The notes under the pieces were generated by a model, which saw only the letters and a program-made list of their open reading frames with translations, was not told the DNA's origin and searched no databases. Shown here one piece after another: positions 45,433 through 54,258 of a stretch of DNA of 64,000 nt (its first letter is position 1; each line of letters starts with the position of its first letter). The position numbers and the translations under genes are program-made. Location of the stretch: positions 12,392 through 76,391 of the forward strand of contig NZ_JOHS01000032.1 of NCBI RefSeq assembly GCF_000725625.1. The letters are read 5' to 3'. The DNA comes from Streptomyces sp. NRRL F-6676 (GTDB taxonomy: Bacteria > Actinomycetota > Actinomycetes > Streptomycetales > Streptomycetaceae).

Positions 45433-47190
45433 CTAGTTGCCCAGTTTCCCCAACAGGTCCCCGGCCCGCGAGAACCAGTGGCTGACCTCGTCCCAGTACC
45501 CCCTGCCCGTGCCGATCCAGTCCCGCAGCGGACTCAGTTCCCAGACCAGCCAGCTCGCGACGACCAGGATGACGAGCGTGAACAGGCACCCCTTGAGGCA
45601 GCCGAGACCCGGGACCTTCATCGGGTTGGCGCTGCGCTGCCGCGGTGCCCTCGGCTCGCGCTCGGGAGGGGGCGCGGGCCGCTGCGGTTCCGGGGCGTAG
45701 CGCTGGGGCTGGTGCTGGGGCGCGGGGGCGTACTGCTGCGGCTGCGGGGTCTCGCGGCGGCGCTGGGGCGCCCGCTGGGGGGCGTACCGCTGCTGTCCGG
45801 GCGGCTGCTGCGGTTGCTGCTGCTGCGGGTAGCCGTAGCCCTCCTGCGGGGGCGGCTGCCGGCGCGGCTGCTGCTGGGGGCGGGCGACCTGGCGCTGCGG
45901 GCGGCGGCGCAGCGGGTCCTCGTTCGGGTCGAGGTACTGGACCTGGGTCTGGTCGTTGCGGTCCCGGGCCGCGCGGAGCTGGGTCTGCCAGGGGTGCGGC
46001 TGCTCGGGTCCGCCCACGTCGCCCTGCTGCCCGGGCGCGCCCGGCGGCACCGGGGGCAGGACGGCGGTCGGGTCGGCGGCCCCGGTCTGCGGCAGGACGG
46101 CGGTGGGGTCCGCGGCCCCGGCGCCGGAGGTGTGCGGGAGGACGCTGGTGGCGCCGTTGGGGTCGTAGCCGTTCGGCAGGGTGGGGTCGCGGTGGAGGTC
46201 CGGGCCGTGGGCGCCCGCGGTGTGCGGGAGGACCTGGGTGGGGTCGGCGGCGCCGGGCGTGCCCGGTACGGGGGCCGGGGCGAGGTCGGGGCCGAGGAGG
46301 GCGCCGACGCCCTCGGCGGCGGCGATCGCCGCGGAGTTCGCGTGCACGCCGACGCCGTCGGCGACGACCCGCAGGGCGTGCGCCAGGTTCTCGGCGCTGG
46401 GGCGCTGGTCCGGGTTCTTGCGCAGGCAGCGCTCGATCACCGTCCACAGCGGGTCCGGCACGGTGGAGGGGCGGCGCGGCTCGGCGCTCAGATGCTGGTG
46501 CAGCACCTCCAGGGCGCTGCCACCGCCGAACGGGGGACGGCCGGTGACCAGCTCGTAGAGCATGATCCCGGCGCCGTAGATGTCCACGGCGGAGGTCTGC
46601 GGGCGGCCCTCGGCGGACTCCGGCGCGATGTACGCGGGCGTGCCGACGAACTCCTGGGTGCGGGTCAGGCCCGGGGAGTCGGCGAGGCGGGCGATGCCGA
46701 AGTCGGTGAGCATCGGGTGCATCTCGCCGCCGGTCTGCTTCAGCAGGACGTTGGCAGGCTTGAGGTCGCGGTGGACCACGCCGTCGGCGTGGCTGGCGGC
46801 GAGCGCGTCCGCGACCTGGGCGGTCAGCAGGGCGGCGGCGACGGGGGTGAGGGGACCGTTCTCCCGCAGGTAGCGGTGCAGGTCGGGGCCGTCGACGAGG
46901 TCCATGACGAGGGCGAGCAGATCGCCCTCGACGACCAGGTCCCGCACCCGGACGATGTTCGGGTGGGTGAGCCGGAGCAGGACGGAGCGCTCCCGCAGGA
47001 AGCGCATCACGATGTCCGGGTCGCTCGCGAGCTCCTCCTTGAGGACCTTGATCGCGACGGTCTCGCCCGGCCGGCCGGCGACGGCCGCCTCGGAGCCCGC
47101 GGTCTCGCGCTGGCTCGCACGCCACACCGTGCCCGTGGCGCCGCGTCCGAGCGGCTCCTCGAGCAGGTACTTGCTGCCTACCGGCCGCAC
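45433..47190 (-). CDS. pkaA: membrane Ser/Thr protein kinase (PkaA-like)
   Basis: A 585-residue Hanks-type kinase with LGRGATGTVWRAS as glycine loop, VHRDLKPANVLLK as catalytic loop, and TDFGIARLAD and VGTPAYIAPE in the activation segment. The linker (about residues 330-520) is Pro/Gln/Arg-rich (QQQPQQPPGQQRYAPQ), followed by one transmembrane helix (LFTLVILVVASWLVWEL) and a short outer tail. GTG 47190 (MRPVGSKYLLEE) is the start; the frame is open further upstream with no homology. It diverges from the FHA-ATPase gene across 674 bp. Confidence 0.85.
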   Translation of the reverse strand: MRPVGSKYLLEEPLGRGATGTVWRASQRETAGSEAAVAGRPGETVAIKVLKEELASDPDIVMRFLRERSVLLRLTHPNIVRVRDLVVEGDLLALVMDLVDGPDLHRYLRENGPLTPVAAALLTAQVADALAASHADGVVHRDLKPANVLLKQTGGEMHPMLTDFGIARLADSPGLTRTQEFVGTPAYIAPESAEGRPQTSAVDIYGAGIMLYELVTGRPPFGGGSALEVLHQHLSAEPRRPSTVPDPLWTVIERCLRKNPDQRPSAENLAHALRVVADGVGVHANSAAIAAAEGVGALLGPDLAPAPVPGTPGAADPTQVLPHTAGAHGPDLHRDPTLPNGYDPNGATSVLPHTSGAGAADPTAVLPQTGAADPTAVLPPVPPGAPGQQGDVGGPEQPHPWQTQLRAARDRNDQTQVQYLDPNEDPLRRRPQRQVARPQQQPRRQPPPQEGYGYPQQQQPQQPPGQQRYAPQRAPQRRRETPQPQQYAPAPQHQPQRYAPEPQRPAPPPEREPRAPRQRSANPMKVPGLGCLKGCLFTLVILVVASWLVWELSPLRDWIGTGRGYWDEVSHWFSRAGDLLGKLGN

Positions 47191-47864
47191 GTCATGGGCT
47201 CCCTGCTGATCGGGGTGTCTGGTCCGTACACCGCTGTCCACACACCGTTGTCCACCTCGCGCACCGTGCTGTTCCGGGCTTCGGGCCCCGGTTCGGGACC
47301 CCGGCTCCGGGCTCCGGGTGTTCCGACCCACTGTAGTGCGGTGCCGGGGGACACCGGGTTGTCAAGCCCTCCGGCTGCCCGGGGGCGCCGGAGCCCCCCG
47401 GAGTGCTCCGTCGCGCTCCCGCGGAGGTACGGGCCGGGGGCCCTACGTGTTCGACGGTTCCGGCGGTTTCGTGGTTTCAGGGGGAGGACGCTCGGTTCGG
47501 GGCGGTTGGTTGCCCGGTCGGTCGCCGGTCGGTCGCCGGTCGGTCTCCGGTCGGTCGTCGGTCGGTCCCGGGGCGGTCCCGGGGTGACCCCGGATCGATC
47601 GCAAGCCGGCTTCGAGTGGTCATTCGTGGATCGGGGCAGGTCATTGGGCGGGCACTTTTGCGGGCAGAGCCGACCAATCAAGATCACTTGCCCTCGGGGG
47701 GCGGGCGCGTTGTCAGTGGCAGGTGCGAGGATGCCTCCAGTTACTGGCCGATGTGCTCGTGAGCGGTGGGGGGAGCCCCGGGGGAAGGTCCGCGGTCGGG
47801 GGACCGCGGGCGGCGCCTTCGTCCCCGCCCGCGGGTGCTTGCGCAGAAGGGACCGCTGACGGCG
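47191..47864. other. 674-bp divergent intergenic region with an 11-bp tandem repeat
   Basis: Between pkaA and the FHA-ATPase gene there is no convincing gene. It contains five copies of an 11-bp motif (ggtcggtcgcc consensus) at about 47516-47570, a Ser/Arg-poor GC-rich tract around 47380-47480, and should hold both divergent promoters. Confidence 0.7.
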
Positions 47865-50800
47865 ATGCAGATCCGGCTGACCGTCGTTGACCCGCTGGGC
47901 CCGCCCGCGGAGCCGGGAACGCGTGCCGCGAGCCGCGACGTCCTGGTCACCGCCCCTGCCGGGACGGCGCTGGCGGCGGTGGTCGCGGGCCTCGTCTCGG
48001 CGGTGGGCGGCGGCGAGGGCCCGGCGGTGCTGTACGCGGGCGCGGAGCGGCTCGACCCGCAGCGCCGCACGCTGGGCGAGCCGCCGCTGACCGACGGCGC
48101 CGTGCTGACACTGGGCGCCCCGGCGGAGCCGGGCCCGGAGGCGTCGGACGACGACGTCCCGGCGGAGCTGCACGTGGTGGCGGGGCCGGACGCGGGCGGG
48201 GTGCATCTGCTGCACGGCGGCCAGATCCGGGTGGGCCGCTCGGCCGACGCCGACGTCCCGCTCGACGATCCGGACGTCTCCCGTCTGCACTGCGCGGTCA
48301 CGGTCGCGCCCGACGGCCGGGTCACGGTCGCCGACCTGGGCTCCACCAACGGCACGACGCTGGACGGCGTCCGCGTCACGGACCGCCCGGTCCGGCTGGC
48401 CCCCGGTGCGCTGCTGCGCCTCGGCGAGTCGACACTGCGGCTGACCCCGCCGGGCGGGGTGCGTGCGGTCCCGACGACACCGGACGGCGAAGGGCACGCG
48501 CGCGTACGGGGCGCGGGGGCGGCGGGCGCGGCGTCGGTGCCGGGTGCGCAGGCGGGCGCCGCGGCCGGTGCGACCACCGGCCGCCCGGAGCACGGCCCGG
48601 CGGCGGACGGACAGGCGACGCCGGGAGCGTACGGAGCGGGACGGCCGGGCTCGCACGAGGGCACGCCGGGTGCGCCGTACGGACATGGTGGGGACGGCCC
48701 CACGGGGCGCGGCGAGCCCCGCGGACCGGCGCAGGCGACGGCGGGCGACAGCACCGGCGCGGGCCGGTCCGACGGCCACGGCTACGGCTACGGCACGGGC
48801 GGTTCCGGCCGTGGCGACGACGGCCCCGGGGGCGGTCACGGCGGGGTCGGTGCGCACAGCGGTGCCACGGTCGGCGACCAGGGCCGCGGCGGCTTCGGCG
48901 GCTCCAGCGGCCCTGCCGAGCCGTACGGCCATGGCGTCGACGGCCATGGCATCGACGGCCGTGACGGCGGCCGGGCCCGTTCCGGCGGCCACGACAGGAC
49001 GCCTGCCGACGCCGGTGACGGCGGAGGCGGGGCCCCGGTCCGGCGCCGGACCGGCCGGGACGGCGATCAGCCCGGCGGTGCCGGGACCGCCGGCACCCCG
49101 GGCCCTCGAGACCTCGCCGACGCGGGAAGCGGGCCCGGCGGCCACGGCCATGGCGTGGGCAGGGACCAGAACGCCCCCCACCCGCACGGCGACAGCGGAA
49201 CCGGCCACCCCGGCGGTCGCGGCGGTCGCGGCAGCGACCGGCAGGGTGGCGGCTCGGCGGTCGGCGATTCCGGCGGTCGTGCCGGTGGGCGCGGTGCCGG
49301 CCGGGGGCGCAAGGGGACACCGGTGCGAGGGACCGACGTACCGGAGGAGTGGCGCGGCGAGTCGGCGGCCGGAACCCGGCGGCGCGGGGGGCTCGCCGCG
49401 TGGGCCCGGCGGCTGGCCGGGGGCCGGGAGGAAGCGGCGGCGGGCGGCGGGGCCACCGGGCACGCCGAGGGCGTCGCCCCGACGCTGCCGTACCGTCCGC
49501 AGGAGCCCGAGAAGTGGCCGGATCCCGCCGCGCTGCTGCTGACGGCGCTGCGGCCGGGACCCCGGCTGTGGGAGCGCGGGCCGCTGCACCCGGAGGCGCT
49601 CACCGTGCGGCTCGGCACCGCCGACCTGCCCGCCGCGCCCGACGGCTCCGGCCCGGTGCTCGCCGTGCCGGTCACCACCGGGCTGCGCGAGGTCGGCTCG
49701 CTCGGCCTCGCCGGTCCCCGCGCCCGCCTCGGCGGGCTCGCCCGTGCCGTCCTGGCACAGCTGGCGGCGCTGCACTCCCCCGACACCCTCGAACTCGTCC
49801 TGATCAGCGCGGACCGCGCGCGCCCGGTCGAGGAGCGCACCGCCGAGTGGTCCTGGCTCGGCTGGCTGCCGCACCTCGTCCCGGCGCACGGCCAGGACTG
49901 CCGGCTCCTGCTCGCCTACGACCGCGAGCAGGCGACGGCCCGTACGGCGGAGCTGCTGCGCCGCCTGGACGACCGGCTCGGCGACCCGGCGTCCGGCGCG
50001 GCGCCCCGGGTGCCCCACCAGGGCGGCCCCAGGGACGAGGACGACACCGTGCGGCGCCCCTCCTGGGCGCGGGACGGGGACGACGCGCCGGCCGAGCCGT
50101 ACGCCGGTCCCCGCACCGTGCTGGTGGTGGACGGCGACCCCGGCGGCGCGGATGTGCGCGAGGCGGTGCTGCGGCTGGTGCGGGAGGGGCCGCGGGCCGG
50201 CATCCATGTGATCTGTCTGGCCGAGACGGCGGCGGCCTCCCCCGCCTCGCCGGTCGCGGAGACGTACGAGGCGGCCTGCGCCGGGTCGCCGACGTTCCGC
50301 GAGTGCGGGGCGGCGGCCCTGCTCAGCGGGGACGTGGCCACGGCGGTGCACGTCCTGCGGGTGGCGCAGCACGCGGAGCCGGGCGACGACTCCGGCTTCC
50401 CCCGCCCCGGGGCCGACCCGGGTCTCGGTGCGGCGCCCGTACCCGACCGGGCCGGCACGGACCGGCGACGCGGCCGGGCCGCACCGGACGCGTACGGCGC
50501 CGGCGACCGAGCAGTGCCGGGCACGCACGACACGAGCGGCCGGACCGCACCGGGCACAGACGGCCGGACGGCACCGGGCACAGACGGCGCCGGCGGCCGG
50601 ACCGCACCGGGCGCACGGGACGGAGGCGGCCGAGCCGCGCAGGGCCGGCACGGCTTCGCCGACGGCCCGGCCGCGCCGGACGGGCAGGGCACGGGCGGCC
50701 GGACCGCACCCGGCTCCGACGACCGGGGCGGGCCGGGCGCGGGCAGCCGGGGCGGCCCGGGCAAGGGCGGCCGGGACGCGTCTGGTGTGCGCGACGCGGG

Positions 50801-52565
50801 TGGCCGGATCGCATCGCACACATACGACGCCGACGGCCGGGCCGTGCCCGGTCGGCACGGCTTCGCCGGTGAACCGGATCCGTACGGCGGTGTCCCCGCC
50901 GACGGGCGGGGCGCGGCGGGCGGCGGCGCGACCGCCCGCGCGCGGGCGCCCCGGCCCGGTCGTAGCGGCGAGGGCCGCGCGGCCGACCCCCGCGGCATCC
51001 CGCAGCCCCGCGCCGAGTACGGCGCCCCCGGCGCCCCGTACGACCCCCAGGCCACGCACCACGACCGCACGGGCCGGGCGCCGCGGGACGCGGCGGTCGC
51101 CGGGCACGGTCTCGCCGAGCCCGGCGCGGCCGGCTCCGCCGGGCGGATACGCCGCGGTCCGGTGAGCGAGGGCACCGTTGCCGCCGTGGACGCGGTGTCC
51201 CTCGCGTGGGCCGAGCGGTTCGCCCGCGCGCTCGCCCCGCTGCGGACGGACACCCCCGTCGGCGGGGCCCTCCCGCACCCGCGGGTCTCCGCGCCGCTGC
51301 CCCGGACGGCCCGTCTGCTCGACGAGTTGGGGCTGGCCCGCGCCACCCCGGCCTCGCTGATGGCCCGTTGGGCGGCCGCGGCCGACGACACCGAGTCGCT
51401 GGGCGGCCGCGCCTGGGCGGTGCTCGGGGCCGGACCGCGCGGTCCGGTCGTCGTGGACCTCGCCGCCGACGGTCCGCACCTGCTGGTCGAGGGCCCGCCG
51501 GGGAGCGGCCGCACGGAGCTTCTGCGGGCCGTCGCCGCGTCCCTCGCGGCGGCCGAACGCCCGGACCGGCTCGGCATGGTGCTGATGGACGGCCGCGACT
51601 GCGGGCCGCGCGCCTCCGGCGCGGACGAGGGTCTGCGGTTGTGCACGGACCTCCCCCATGTCACCACCCACCTCGCCGCCAACGACCCCGTGCGCATGCG
51701 GGAGTTCGCGCAGTCGCTGAGCGCGGAGCTGAAGCGGCGCGCCGAACTGCTCGGCCGGCTGGACTTCGCCGAGTGGCACACGCAGCGGGCGGTGTCGCAG
51801 CGGATGGTGCCGCAGCGGGCCGCGGCGGGCGGGACGGCGGGGACACGGCGGCCGGGTGCGGCCGACGGGGCGTCCCCGGCCGGGACGCAGTCCGGTACGG
51901 CCTCCGGGGTGGCCGGATCCGGGGTCGGCGCCGCCGACCTGGAGTCGCCGCCGAGCGCGACGCTGCGGCTGCGGCCGCCCGCGGCGCGCCGGGCGCCGGA
52001 GCCGGGGCCGCCGCTGGCCCGCCTGGTGGTCGTCGTGGACGACCTGGACGCGCTGCTCTCGCCCGCCCTCGGCGCCCCCGGCCGCCCGTCGGCCGGTTCG
52101 GTCGTACGGGCGCTGGAGGCGGTGGCGCGGGACGGGGCGCGGCTCGGGGTGCACCTGGTCGCGGCGACGGGGGTGGAGGGCGGCCGTACGTCCCGCTCCG
52201 AGCCGGGCTGGGCCGCCGGGCTGCGGGTGCGGCTGCGCACGCCCGCCCCGGGTGCGGACGAACCCGCTCCGGGACGGGGGCGGTTGACGTACGCGCGCGG
52301 CGCGGAGGGTACGACGGCCGGGGCGGCGGACCGGGACCTGCGGGCGACGGAGTTCCAGGGCGGTCGCGTCACGGGGCGCATCCCGCGGACGGCGACCGTG
52401 CGGCCCACGGTGGCGCTGGTGGAGTGGGAGCGCATGGGCGATCCGCCGGTCCGCCGCACGGTACGGGAGTTGGGCAACGGGCCGACGGATCTGGCGCTGC
52501 TCGCCAGCGCGTTGGAGCGGGCGGCGCGGTCGGTCTCGGCAACGGGGGTTCCCTCACTGCTCTGA
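47865..52565 (+). CDS. FHA-domain FtsK/SpoIIIE-type ATPase
   Basis: A 1566-residue protein. Residues 1-95 form a small beta-grasp-like domain. Residues about 100-200 are an FHA domain (IRVGRSADADVPL, SRLHCAV, DLGSTNGTTL), which binds phosphothreonine. A Gly/Asp/His/Ala-rich unstructured tract follows to about 510. A FtsK/SpoIIIE-like region follows (residues about 540-720), with a second low-complexity tract (850-1080). The ATPase core has Walker A at GPPGSGRTELLR (about residue 1209) and Walker B at RLVVVVDDLDALL (about residue 1387). The pattern recalls the EccC-like motor ATPases of type VII secretion or DNA pumps, but no transmembrane helices stand out and no WXG100 gene is adjacent. The ATG at 47865 is the first good start. 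The divergent kinases are candidate phosphorylators. Confidence 0.75.
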   Translation: MQIRLTVVDPLGPPAEPGTRAASRDVLVTAPAGTALAAVVAGLVSAVGGGEGPAVLYAGAERLDPQRRTLGEPPLTDGAVLTLGAPAEPGPEASDDDVPAELHVVAGPDAGGVHLLHGGQIRVGRSADADVPLDDPDVSRLHCAVTVAPDGRVTVADLGSTNGTTLDGVRVTDRPVRLAPGALLRLGESTLRLTPPGGVRAVPTTPDGEGHARVRGAGAAGAASVPGAQAGAAAGATTGRPEHGPAADGQATPGAYGAGRPGSHEGTPGAPYGHGGDGPTGRGEPRGPAQATAGDSTGAGRSDGHGYGYGTGGSGRGDDGPGGGHGGVGAHSGATVGDQGRGGFGGSSGPAEPYGHGVDGHGIDGRDGGRARSGGHDRTPADAGDGGGGAPVRRRTGRDGDQPGGAGTAGTPGPRDLADAGSGPGGHGHGVGRDQNAPHPHGDSGTGHPGGRGGRGSDRQGGGSAVGDSGGRAGGRGAGRGRKGTPVRGTDVPEEWRGESAAGTRRRGGLAAWARRLAGGREEAAAGGGATGHAEGVAPTLPYRPQEPEKWPDPAALLLTALRPGPRLWERGPLHPEALTVRLGTADLPAAPDGSGPVLAVPVTTGLREVGSLGLAGPRARLGGLARAVLAQLAALHSPDTLELVLISADRARPVEERTAEWSWLGWLPHLVPAHGQDCRLLLAYDREQATARTAELLRRLDDRLGDPASGAAPRVPHQGGPRDEDDTVRRPSWARDGDDAPAEPYAGPRTVLVVDGDPGGADVREAVLRLVREGPRAGIHVICLAETAAASPASPVAETYEAACAGSPTFRECGAAALLSGDVATAVHVLRVAQHAEPGDDSGFPRPGADPGLGAAPVPDRAGTDRRRGRAAPDAYGAGDRAVPGTHDTSGRTAPGTDGRTAPGTDGAGGRTAPGARDGGGRAAQGRHGFADGPAAPDGQGTGGRTAPGSDDRGGPGAGSRGGPGKGGRDASGVRDAGGRIASHTYDADGRAVPGRHGFAGEPDPYGGVPADGRGAAGGGATARARAPRPGRSGEGRAADPRGIPQPRAEYGAPGAPYDPQATHHDRTGRAPRDAAVAGHGLAEPGAAGSAGRIRRGPVSEGTVAAVDAVSLAWAERFARALAPLRTDTPVGGALPHPRVSAPLPRTARLLDELGLARATPASLMARWAAAADDTESLGGRAWAVLGAGPRGPVVVDLAADGPHLLVEGPPGSGRTELLRAVAASLAAAERPDRLGMVLMDGRDCGPRASGADEGLRLCTDLPHVTTHLAANDPVRMREFAQSLSAELKRRAELLGRLDFAEWHTQRAVSQRMVPQRAAAGGTAGTRRPGAADGASPAGTQSGTASGVAGSGVGAADLESPPSATLRLRPPAARRAPEPGPPLARLVVVVDDLDALLSPALGAPGRPSAGSVVRALEAVARDGARLGVHLVAATGVEGGRTSRSEPGWAAGLRVRLRTPAPGADEPAPGRGRLTYARGAEGTTAGAADRDLRATEFQGGRVTGRIPRTATVRPTVALVEWERMGDPPVRRTVRELGNGPTDLALLASALERAARSVSATGVPSLL

Positions 52566-52600
52566 CTGCCCCCCTCCCCGAAGGGTGGGGATTCCTGCGT
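52566..52600. terminator. hairpin after the FHA-ATPase; possible IS605 right-end remnant
   Basis: An inverted repeat, cccctccccgaagggtgggg, lies just after the stop codon, so it may terminate transcription. On the reverse strand the same bases read ggaatccccacccttcgggg, very like the right end of an IS605/IS1341 element (compare 1630-1655). No tnpB is attached. Confidence 0.5.
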
Positions 52601-52748
52601 CCGGGACGGGGGCCGACACAACGACGCGGTCACGATGGTCCGCTTGACACCGTAGGCGCTCTTGCCGACCCGCCTGGCCCGGCGTACACCAGAGCGCACG
52701 GAACAGCGCCGGAACGACGTTCGACGAGGAACGAAGAACGGGGCAGTG

Positions 52749-54224
52749 ATGCGCAGCACCAGGAGCAGCAACTTCGGCACCGTCCATACCGACAGCACCG
52801 CTTGCAGCTACAGCACCTTCCGTATTGACAAGACCTTGCGGGCCTCGCCCACGACCACCCGGTGGCGGACCCCCAGAGTCGCCGCCGTTCTTCTCGCCAC
52901 CGCACTCGCGCTGGCCGCCACCGGCTGTGGCGGGGACGACGACACCCCCAGCGGCGACACCAAGCCCAGCCGCGCAAGCAACGGCGGCGGCTCCACCGTG
53001 CAGCTTCCCAAGCTGGACGGCGAGAGTCTGGAGGTCGCCGCCGTGTGGACCGGTGGGGAGCAGAAGAACTTCAAGAAGGTCCTCGCCGAGTTCGAGAAAC
53101 GCACCGGCGCCAAGGTCACCTTCGTGCCCGCCCAGGATCCGATCATCAACTTCCTCGGCTCGAAGGTGGCCGGCGGCCAGCCGCCGGACGTCGCGCTGCT
53201 GCCGCAGCCCGGCGCGATCAAGCAGGCCGTGGACAAGGGCTGGGCCAAGCCGCTGGGCGCGGAGGCGACGAAGGAGCTCGCGAAGAACTACTCGCAGGGC
53301 TGGCAGGACATCGGCAAGGTCGGCGGCAAGCAGTACGGCGCCTACTACAAGGCCGCCAACAAGTCGCTGATCTGGTACAACGCCAAGGTCTTCGAGAACG
53401 CGGGAGCCAGCGAGCCGAAGACGTGGCAGGACCTGCTGAGCACCGCGCAGACGGTCTACGACTCCGGCGTCACCCCCTTCTCCGTGGGCGGCGCGGACGG
53501 CTGGACGCTCACCGACTGGTTCGAGAACGTCTACCTCTCCCAGGCCGGCCCGGAGAAGTACGACCAGCTCGCCCAGCACAAGATCAAGTGGACCGACCCC
53601 TCGGTCAAGCAGGCGCTCACCACCCTCGCGCAGATCTGGGGCAAGAAGGACTACGTCGCGGGCGGCGCGAAGGGCGCGCTGGGGACGGCGTTCCCGGAGT
53701 CGGTCACCCAGACCTTCACCGGCGGCGAGCAGCCGAAGGCCGGCATGGTCTACGAGGGCGACTTCGCGCAGGTCAACATCGGTGAGACCAAGGCGAGGAT
53801 CGGCACGGACGCCAAGGTCTTCCCGTTCCCGGCCGTGGGCGACACCGCGCCGGTGGTCAGCGGCGGCGACGCGGCCGTCATCCTGGACGACTCCAAGGCG
53901 GCGCAGGCCCTGGTGACCTTCCTGGCCTCGCCGGACGCGGCGACGATCCAGGCCAAGCTGGGCGGTTACCTCTCCCCCAACAAGAACGTGCCGGACTCGG
54001 CGTACCCGAACGCGGTGCAGCGGAAGATCGCCAAGTCGCTGGTCGCGGCCGGTGACGACTTCCGGTTCGACATGTCCGACCAGGCCCCGCAGGCGTTCGG
54101 CGGCACGCCCGGCAAGGGGGAGTGGAAGGAGCTTCAGGACTTCCTGAGCAACCCCGAGGACGTGGCCGGCGCGCAGGCGAAGCTGGAGGCCGCCGCGGCC
54201 AAGGCGTACGGGAGCGGGAGTTGA
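52749..54224 (+). CDS. sugar ABC transporter substrate-binding lipoprotein
   Basis: A 491-residue solute-binding protein (SBP_bac_1). The lipobox is LAATGCGGDD, after a hydrophobic stretch (VAAVLLATALALA). The mature domain begins LEVAAVWTGGEQKNFKKVLA. The ATG at 52749 leaves a rather long 50-residue N-region; a TTG at 52836 would give a more usual signal peptide, so the start is uncertain. It heads a three-gene transporter with two permeases. No ATPase gene is next to it. The substrate cannot be told. Confidence 0.86.
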   Translation: MRSTRSSNFGTVHTDSTACSYSTFRIDKTLRASPTTTRWRTPRVAAVLLATALALAATGCGGDDDTPSGDTKPSRASNGGGSTVQLPKLDGESLEVAAVWTGGEQKNFKKVLAEFEKRTGAKVTFVPAQDPIINFLGSKVAGGQPPDVALLPQPGAIKQAVDKGWAKPLGAEATKELAKNYSQGWQDIGKVGGKQYGAYYKAANKSLIWYNAKVFENAGASEPKTWQDLLSTAQTVYDSGVTPFSVGGADGWTLTDWFENVYLSQAGPEKYDQLAQHKIKWTDPSVKQALTTLAQIWGKKDYVAGGAKGALGTAFPESVTQTFTGGEQPKAGMVYEGDFAQVNIGETKARIGTDAKVFPFPAVGDTAPVVSGGDAAVILDDSKAAQALVTFLASPDAATIQAKLGGYLSPNKNVPDSAYPNAVQRKIAKSLVAAGDDFRFDMSDQAPQAFGGTPGKGEWKELQDFLSNPEDVAGAQAKLEAAAAKAYGSGS

Positions 54225-54258
54225 GCCCGCGCCGGGCACGAGGGGCGGGTGACCGGCG

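Noticed and set aside
47178..52154. Very long open frame on the minus strand opposite the FHA-ATPase
   Set aside because: It is a GC-rich shadow of the plus-strand gene: composition is Arg/Gly/Ala/Pro with no domain, and it overlaps the start of a real kinase.
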